Part shown: positions 57,199 to 64,000 of the stretch, in pieces
Numbering within the stretch: the stretch's first letter is position 1
Layout: every line of letters starts with the position of its first letter
NCBI GenBank assembly: GCA_018398585.1
Contig: JAGTTD010000005.1
Span: 33,978,750-34,042,749, forward strand
Length of the DNA: 64,000 nucleotides
Direction: 5' to 3'
Origin: Simmondsia chinensis
Taxonomy: Eukaryota; Streptophyta; Magnoliopsida; Caryophyllales; Simmondsiaceae
Notes under the pieces: generated by a model
Databases searched by the model: none
The model's input: only the letters and a program-made list of their open reading frames with translations
Told to the model about the DNA's origin: nothing
Program-made: the position numbers and the translations under genes

Positions 57199-57627
57199 TA
57201 ATGTCATGATTGTAATATGGAAGATAAGTAGTCAACTCATTAGTATTAGCTAAGATAGTTGGAATGCATTAGATTGTATTAGTCCATATTTGTACCAGAT
57301 TATGTAAGGTAGCCTAAGTACTTGTTAGTTGTAATTAGGCATTTGTTGTAATTCATTAGTATGGTTGTTATAGTTGGTTAGGAGATTCTTGTATTAGTTA
57401 GTACATTAGTTAGATACCTCCCTAGGCTTTAGCTAGTATAATTAGTAGATCCTACACATGTAATTCTCATTCAATAAAATACAACAATCTCAATTTCCTT
57501 TACTTCTCTCTGCTTCTCCCTTTATTCTCTCTAATTCTCATCTCTTCCTTATCTCTTTCTCAATTTTTCTTCACCCCAAACTCTCTCTCTTTCTAGTCAT
57601 AATCCGAGTCCACCTCAGGTCATGACA
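57199..57627 (+). repeat. Right (plus-oriented) LTR of the palindromic element
   Basis: It starts TGTCATGATTG after the polypurine tract AAAGGGAGATG and ends CAGGTCATGACA before TTACG. Confidence 0.9.
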
Positions 57628-59781
57628 TTACGCTTCGTGATACCTCGCGCCCGAGAGTTCCAGGGAATAGGGTTATCTCTATAGATCCCTTTGCTTTGAT
57701 ACCAGCTGTTGGGATGGATTTCAAAATACCTCTCTAATTTAATTAAGTTAACGCAGCGGAAGGGTTTAAAATTTTTAATTTTAAACCTAAAGTTAATTTA
57801 AAATTCCTAATTTTAAACCTAAATTTAATTTAAAATTCCTCATTTTAAACCTAAAGTTAATTTAAAATTCCTAATTTTAAATTTACACTAATTTAAATCT
57901 ACATACCTCTACTCTAATACATTCATAACAATAACATGAACTTATATCAAGCATAATAAGAGAAGCCGTAAATAAATAGAAAAGCCAAAACTTAAAAGAG
58001 AAGGAAAGAAGACATACCCAAATTTGCTCCAAATTAAGAATACTAGAAGAATAATAATGTCTCCTTAGAAATCTGAGAAACTGAGACCGAGCGGCCTTCT
58101 AAGCAATGACCTCAAAAGGCCCGGAGAGTAGGCTTCGAAAAATATTAAAATTTGAGAAAAGAAAATTTTTAAAAATAAATTTTTCTCTCCCACTAGGTCT
58201 CCGAAAGGCAATACTTTCAGAAACCTTTAATTTTTTATTTTCAATTGAATGCCAAACCTTTAAAATATGTACCTCTATTTATAGCAGGCTACCGGAGCGG
58301 TTTTAAAATCAAAATGCATCATTTAATTATAAAAATCAACCAAAAACACCGTGTTTTACTCGAGGAAAATACTACTTGTGTTTGAAAACAAACCGCGTAA
58401 CACGTGTCACAGTCGTATTGGGCCGCATGCATGCACACAGATTCCATCCAAGTAACCCAGCGCTGACCAATGTCAATTTGCCACGTGTCTCTTTTCCATT
58501 GGTCCAATCACACGCACACGGATTACGCCCTGGGATTTTTGCGATATTTTTTTAATTTACTTTGCTTTGTTTCCCACATGTACAATTTATCTTATGAATT
58601 TTAATTTTAAAAAAATTATTTTATTTTATCATGTTTAACTTTTATTCATCTCATGAACAATGTTTAGTAAAATTAAATTTACCCATCCATGAATAAATAA
58701 TTCATCTCATGAATTCTTTAATATTTTTTGGATGGCAATAAATATAGAAGCTTGCGCAGGAACTTCAGGGACAATTTAAATCTAGCTCCAAATGTGTTGA
58801 ATTAATCATCTCATGATATAATTTAATTACCATTTAATGAATTAATTCCACTAAATAAATCTCATTGCATTCTAGACTTAAACCATTTATTTGATATTTT
58901 CCAAATAGACTGTATAGATAACAACAACCCCTCCACCTAGACATCCATGACAAAGAATAAATATAACCACTATCATTATCCTTCCCACAGCTTCTCCGTT
59001 AGTAACCAACTCGCCCTTCACTGAATAATTTATTTATACTTGAATATATTCAAAGTATAAGTTCCAAATGTCAAACATTTGGAATACTTTAGCCAAAGTT
59101 TTCGAACTATTCAAATACTTGAGAATCAACTAAGTGGACATTTGTACCTCATAAGAGATTGCAGATTCCATACTGAATACCTAATCCTTGTCATACTTTA
59201 CACCGCTACCCAGTGCACATGGGAATTCAGTCATACGTTTAGACCTTACTTATAGGACACCAAAGTAACTAACGCTCCCTACACAAATCCAGAATACTCT
59301 CCGGATTTAGAGTCATCGTTCAAACAGTACAACATGAATCACTCATCTCCGATAGTAGTCTAGAAACAAGCAACTCACATGGTCCAACTCAAAGTGTCAA
59401 TCTTATTAAACACGCCAACCTAACACTTTCGGATCACCATCCACATGACCAAGATAGGTCATCTAAAGTGTTAAGTTGTTATCTTAACAAACAAGTAGCC
59501 CAAGCTCATCATCAACCACGAGTTATTCAAATAATATTCCATACCATTTGTTCCAAGTCTATCTGCGGCTTAATCTTATTATCCACTTAGAACAAACATA
59601 TAAAATGTAATATGAGGACTCTGTCCATCTCATGGACAATATTTAAAAAAAATCACATGTAGTATAAATGCTCGCTTACACAAATTTAACAAGAAAACTA
59701 TCGGAGCTTCAATTTTATTCATTAATAAAATAATATCAACAGAATAAATATGGTTTTCACGACACTATTCCTAACCCCCAC

Positions 59782-60469
59782 ATCATCTTTCACGAGCTAT
59801 TGGTTGGTTAGAGTCAAGCTCAACCTTCACAAATGGCGTTACGACACTGTAAATAAAGAAAAATGGTACTTAAGTTAGCCATTGCCAATTATCGATCAAA
59901 AGTTGCTCTTACCCCCACATTGGGACATCTGAAATGAGCAGCTGAACAACCAACTCCACGTCCTGCCAACTTCAACAAGAGTGAGTATAACACAATTGTG
60001 GAGCACACATCATATCAATAAAATAATTATACATAAAGTTGGCAAAATAATTATATATCGGAAAATATTAGTTTTATATACTATCACAAGAGTGAAACTT
60101 TATAATCTCAACTCAATTGAACCACTTCTAGTTGGTTCACAACAGACCATAATCCATAAAGTGTCTTTTATCATTCAAACTAAGGTGACCCAAGCATCTA
60201 CAAGGCTCTCGAGACCATGTGCCAGCATCATCAAGCCATTCGCACTAACTTTGGACAGTCACCATAATAATATTTCCACTACAATAAATTCCCATAAGCT
60301 AGCTATAACTAGCGAACATCGGTGGAACCACAATAATGACAAGAGATTATGGTCAGACTACAAATCTCATAGGCTCTCGGGTGCTCACAAAACCCCCCAC
60401 AATGGAATGTCTCACACTACATTCCTAATCCATTTAGTATTTCTACCTATCAACTCAAACCTTACAGTT
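59782..60469 (-). other. Eroded 3' pol region of the outer Copia
   Basis: This should hold the end of RNase H and 3' sequence of the outer Copia, but I can read no convincing motif. The 164-codon plus-strand frame here is His/Asn/Thr-rich and looks like a chance opening. Confidence 0.4.
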
Positions 60470-61130
60470 AATTGAACAGTGCGATTTTGAGTGGGGTATC
60501 CCAAGATACAACTCACTAATAAGTCTAAATACATAGCCATTAGTAAAATAGTTCTCATCGACATTAAACACCCAATTGGCGTCACAATATCTCTCTAACA
60601 AAATAGGGAGTCTCTTACAACGTTAATCCTAATCCATAGTACTTTACTAGGACCTTAATTTTTTAATTAGAGCACTTCAATACTCATCATTTGGATTAAG
60701 GTATGTCGACTACATCTAGCACTGACATATGATATACCAGGATGATTGCTGCGCATCAAAACATAACGCTATCAATCATCTTAGCGTATTCAACCTGTGA
60801 CACAATATCACTTTTTCTCCTTTTCAAGTGAATATTAGGGTCATATAACATGTCATTAAAACGACTAAACTCTCTAAGGTTTTTTTTTCTCACCATAATC
60901 AAGAGTTAAACCCCACAGGTGTTCTAGTAATTTTCACACTAAGCATCACTACCTCATAGCGGTCTTTCACATCAAATATAATCCCAAAAAAGACTTTATA
61001 TTATTTACAGTAGTCACACTCGTGCCAAAGAGAGGCATATCATCAACATGATTATTCACACATTTAAGCGTCACCATAAACAAATTCATATGTGAATAAG
61101 GTTAGTCAAATTATGACTCTATTATCTTGG
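60470..61130 (-). pseudogene. Copia RT and RNase H of the outer element
   Basis: The minus strand gives an altered RT active site HVDDM (61036-61050), 'PLFGTSVTTVNNIKSFLG', then 'SDIVSQVEYAKMIDSVMF' (about 60760-60830) and RNase H 'YCDANWVFNVDENYFTNGYV' (about 60530-60590). Many stops. It confirms that the outer element is Copia and minus-oriented. Confidence 0.8.
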
Positions 61131-61418
61131 GTTTTATATTTATCTAGGGGTTTTATATTTAGGACCTTCAAACCCCTCAGGTTGTTCTATAAGGTTTCTC
61201 CCTTATTATCATAATTTAAGAATTTGATTTTCTATCAACCCCTGAGGAGACCCACTAGTACTTGCTTATAATCGAGTCTGATTCGCCATCAATGGATTCT
61301 CTGGAAATAGGAGCATTTATTGTTTCATAACGTCATTAAGGGTTTTAGGTTATTCCTCTATCACGAATGCACTAGAGACTAATTACCCCGAAAAAAAGTG
61401 CTCAGCCAAAAAGGCAAA

Positions 61419-61589
61419 TGTTTTCGATGTTTTGCGTAGTCGTATTTGAGGCTTGTGTTGTGCCTGTTGTTGATTGTCTTCTTGCTTTTTGTTGTCTCTT
61501 GTGGCCCCCATTGTTCTACGTGTGGACTCAGGTCTCACTTAGTCGAGTGGCCTGTTTTGTACCGCGACCTTGTCGCTAATTATCAGTAA
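61419..61589 (+). mobile_element. Extremely 5'-truncated LINE with 28-bp duplication
   Basis: The sequences 61391-61418 and 61590-61617 are identical (seven A then 'gtgctcagccaaaaaggcaaa', 21 bases). The 171-base insert is a LINE 3' end like 11400-11550 and stops in an A tract. Confidence 0.85.
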
Positions 61590-61617
61590 AAAAAAAGTGC
61601 TCAGCCAAAAAGGCAAA

Positions 61618-62589
61618 AGCACAATCAGGAAAACCTATTTTGGCTAGAGACCTCACACTTAAAGGGAGTGGATATTAGAAACATAACTTTTTTTACATTA
61701 AGACATTTTATCTAGCCTTTAAATTAGATTACCAATAAAGTGAGTAGGAATAGACACAAAGCTTCCCCCACAACCTCGAGGATAACTTAGGACCAATAAG
61801 CATCACATTCATCAATGCCCTCATTCATTTAGTTTTCCTCGCAATCTCTCTCGAGGAAGGTGGTATCGCATTCATCGTGTCTCTTTAGCCTAATCCCTTT
61901 GATTTATAGTCTAGTTAATTTTTAACTTCTGCTTTATAATTAAGGGACTTCTTGATAGCCTCATTTTTGAACTTCAAAAGATGTACCATAGTAGATCTTG
62001 ATTAGCCTCATTTTACCACTTATACTCATGATATTCTTAAAGGTTACCGAAGTTACTAAGAATGAATTTGAGAGATCTATAAAATCTTTCAATTGAAAGC
62101 CAAGTTCCCACATTCGAGCCTAACAAGCCACAGTTCCAACAATTCATCAATATTACAGAAGCTAGCCCATTTAATGCAGTAGCGTTTCAATTCCATTCAA
62201 CTGAGAAATTGAGAAAAAAAGTGGGAAATTGAGGAGTTTTTTGGTTTAAAGTTAGTTAAAGGAGAGCCACATTGGAGTGGATTGTAAAGTAGTACGAATG
62301 ACAGAAAATGGGCCATGATAGCTAAAATTAGCAATACCCATTTCTCTCTCTACGTAGCTCATTTTGTCGTTAAACATTCAAGTATCCTTTGTTAGGATCC
62401 CTATTTGATCCTTCAAACGCTTCATCCTTTAGAAGCGCGCTATGAACTCCAAATTTTCCTTAGGAAAAATTTTCATTTAGTCCAATCACATATTATAATT
62501 ACTCGTACTTTGAAGGCTCTTTTATCAACATATTAGGGACAACCAAATCAACATTAACTCTGATATGATTAAACATAAACGACTTAGGT
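61618..62589 (-). other. Eroded 5' interior of the outer Copia
   Basis: This should correspond to the gag side of the outer Copia. I cannot read a convincing gag motif. A possible primer-binding site lies near 62558-62566. Confidence 0.4.
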
Positions 62590-63460
62590 TGTTGGTAAAT
62601 GTGGGGTTTATGAGCAATTAAAAATATAAACTCAACTTAGACAAAGGAACTCAAAATACTTAAATCAAGTATAGGAAAGGAACTTACTAACCTCGAAATG
62701 AATTAACCTCAATAAGTCTGACCTCGAACTCGAAGGTAGTTAATCAAAAGCTTTTACACAACCAAGATTATACTTAAAAAGGGTTAGTCTCAAGATGAAC
62801 AAAAACAATCTTAAGCTTAAACAACACAAAACTTAAGCACTGGCAGACAAATGAATAAAATGACTAGTATAATAGAATAAAAACATGAATAGTGAAGAGC
62901 ACAAAGAAAAGAATCAAACCTTTTAATTATTGTTTTGAAAAGTAAACGTTTGCCCTAAATCGTTTATGCCCCCATACCAATACAAACAGGATGTCTGGCC
63001 CTCTGACTCCCGGGGGTTAGCACGGTATCCAACACATGAGTGTACTCTCAGGTGTTAGGTTGAAGCAGACTCCAATTTGCTCAGTAAAGGAATAAATCCC
63101 ATTTCGATTTTGACAAGAATAAGCCTTAAATAAAAATTGGATCACAATATAAAACCTCCTTATAATAGTGTTCTCATTTTTTAGGCACAAATTCAATAGA
63201 GTGAAAAAAAAAGATCGTGAGTAGGTTGTCGATATGCGAGAACATGGGGGCAGTCATGGATCATATAGCAAAACGTGCATGGGTGTGAAATCAGGGGAAA
63301 AAAATTCATTTTATTATATTTTTTCCCTTTTTTAATAATTGGGTAAGAAACTAAGTAGGGTATACAAAATGGCTTTCCCATTCTTTAGAATATCTACGTA
63401 GAATATAAGACTTAGTGTTACTTAAACAAAATTGAAGCACACTACCTCCAAAATCCAACA
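62590..63460 (-). repeat. 5' LTR of the outer Copia
   Basis: 871 bases with TGTTGG at the left edge and CCAACA at the right. Uninterrupted sister of 43109-44714. Confidence 0.85.
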
Positions 63461-63476
63461 AAAACCAACAAGTGTT

Positions 63477-63480
63477 TGTT

Positions 63481-63513
<33 letters not shown>

Positions 63514-63780
63514 TATTTTAACTTAAAGTTAATATATATAAAATATAAAAATAAAAAAAGAAAAGGAAAAAGAAAATGAAAAAAAAAGGAAGTTTACTTC
63601 CATAGGTTATTATGATCATATGTAAGGTGGAGTATAGACTTTTGTCCTTTTTGTCTTGCATCTATTTTATTATATACTGGTGAGTTATGTAAGATGAGTG
63701 TATAGAAGAGAGGAAAACTGTAGATGTTATGAATAAAACTCTTCTCAATTCAATTTATGGAACCGATCGCCAAACCAACA
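63477..63780 (+). mobile_element. Putative LTR at the right edge of the window
   Basis: It starts TGTTGGATATAT (including a (TA)n tract at 63484-63511), has AATAAAAC near 63731, and ends CCAAACCAACA. It is followed by ATTAGAGCCAATC, which resembles a primer-binding site with a short deletion. If real, it is the 5' LTR of a plus-strand Copia that continues past the window. No duplication can be checked. Confidence 0.4.
63484..63511. repeat. (TA)n microsatellite
   Basis: About fourteen TA units. Confidence 0.9.
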
Positions 63781-64000
63781 ATTAGAGCCAATCAACGTAT
63801 GAGTGTACTACAGTGAGTATTGCTATAATTGTGAATATAGTATCATTTACAAGTATGAAATAGTAGTATAAAAAATAGATGGAAGAAAGATGATGGATAG
63901 AAGAAGATTTGAGGGAGGAATAAGAGGTGGAGAGAGAGAGAGGGGTTACTTGACATAAACAACATAACCTCACACTCAAATTAGAGCCTTATTATATACC

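Larger units (their letters stand above)
53369..57627. mobile_element. Palindromic LTR retrotransposon with inverted LTRs
   Basis: Left arm 53369-54869 and right arm 56128-57627 are reverse complements over about 1500 bases; the loop is 54870-56127. TTACG flanks it (53364-53368 and 57628-57632), and the intact target is seen in the sister LTR near 47263-47270. The left LTR (53369-53793) reads minus and the right LTR (about 57199-57627) reads plus. Each has its polypurine tract (AAAGGGAGATG) on the inner side, so both are 3' LTRs facing outward. A primer-binding site for a minus-strand element is at 56104-56115, next to only about eight bases of LTR end. No RT, RNase H or integrase is present. 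Confidence 0.92.
47090..59776 (-). mobile_element. Nested Copia element with very long LTRs
   Basis: LTRs lie at 47090-49324 and 53211-59776 (the latter contains a 4.26-kb insertion); each is 2.2-2.3 kb. CCCAC duplications are at 47085-47089 and 59777-59781. A primer-binding site (minus TATCAGAGCC, about 53195-53207) and a polypurine tract (minus GTGGGAGAT, 49325-49333) define the ends of a 3.9-kb interior. Gag, protease, RT and RNase H remnants all lie on the minus strand, full of stops. It inserted into the outer Copia. Confidence 0.9.
53211..59776 (-). repeat. 5' LTR of the nested Copia, split by the palindromic element
   Basis: The two parts, 53211-53368 and 57628-59776, are collinear with 47090-49324. 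The break carries the TTACG duplication of the inserted element. Confidence 0.9.
43109..63460 (-). mobile_element. Outermost nested Copia retrotransposon
   Basis: Two direct LTR copies, 43109-44714 (interrupted by a MITE) and 62590-63460, are similar over about 870 bases. On the minus strand they start TGTTGGATTTTGG, and the 62590 copy ends ACCAACA. A polypurine tract (minus ATGGGGGAT, 44715-44723) adjoins the left copy, so the element points leftward. TATCAGAG (about 62558-62566) marks a possible primer-binding site. RT and RNase H remnants are at 60470-61130. About 15 kb of its present length is later insertions. No matching target duplication is seen. Confidence 0.8.

Noticed and set aside
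53369..57627. Sequencing or assembly palindrome artifact
   Set aside because: The arms differ at scattered positions, and a target duplication matched by an empty sister site flanks the whole, so a real insertion is more likely. Long reads would still be decisive.
59981..60475. 164-codon plus-strand frame
   Set aside because: His/Asn/Thr-rich composition, no recognisable domain, and it is antisense to eroded Copia pol.

Overview
This is nuclear DNA of a flowering plant, most likely a eudicot. The base composition is AT-rich, the coding exons are split by GT-AG introns of 0.4 to 6 kb, and roughly three quarters of the window is transposable-element debris of typical plant families: Copia and Gypsy LTR elements, L1-type LINEs, Au-like SINEs, and MITEs. 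I recognise only two host genes. They face each other tail to tail: an adenine phosphoribosyltransferase gene (APT, + strand, six coding exons, 15030-25542) and a PX-domain Rab5-effector gene resembling Arabidopsis EREX (- strand, eleven coding exons, 28264-42570). Both read as intact open frames across every exon junction that I could place.

Layout. 1-2521 is the 3' end of a decayed Copia element with its 3' LTR. 3161-4644 is a large foldback repeat with short GC-rich hairpins nested inside it. 5325-10067 is a degenerate minus-strand Copia element whose 5' LTR carries a clean solo LTR with a 5-bp duplication. 10640-11560 holds the end of a LINE ORF1 joined directly to a LINE 3' end. 11561-14550 is AT-rich and apparently gene-free. 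APT follows; its 6.3-kb first intron contains MITEs, a solo LTR and a minus-strand LINE that is itself broken by a SINE joined to an antisense 5S rRNA pseudogene. The EREX-like gene has a 5.8-kb second intron holding a 3.0-kb non-autonomous Gypsy element with near-identical LTRs and a perfect 5-bp duplication.

43109-63460 is a nested stack. The outermost layer is an old minus-strand Copia element. Inside it sits a second minus-strand Copia element with LTRs of about 2.2 kb (47090-59776, duplication CCCAC). Inside the 5' LTR of that one sits a 4.26-kb LTR element (53369-57627, duplication TTACG) whose two LTRs are in INVERTED orientation. Its 1.5-kb arms are reverse complements of each other, and its single-copy loop carries a primer-binding site and an open frame resembling a polypyrimidine-tract-binding-protein RRM. 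Both outer termini of this element are the same (U5) end of the LTR. This palindromic element with an apparently captured RRM is the most unusual thing in the window.

I see no tRNA gene, functional rRNA gene, CRISPR array, or prokaryotic-style operon. Coordinates of exons were placed by eye from splice signals and reading frame; element boundaries marked 'about' are uncertain by tens of bases.
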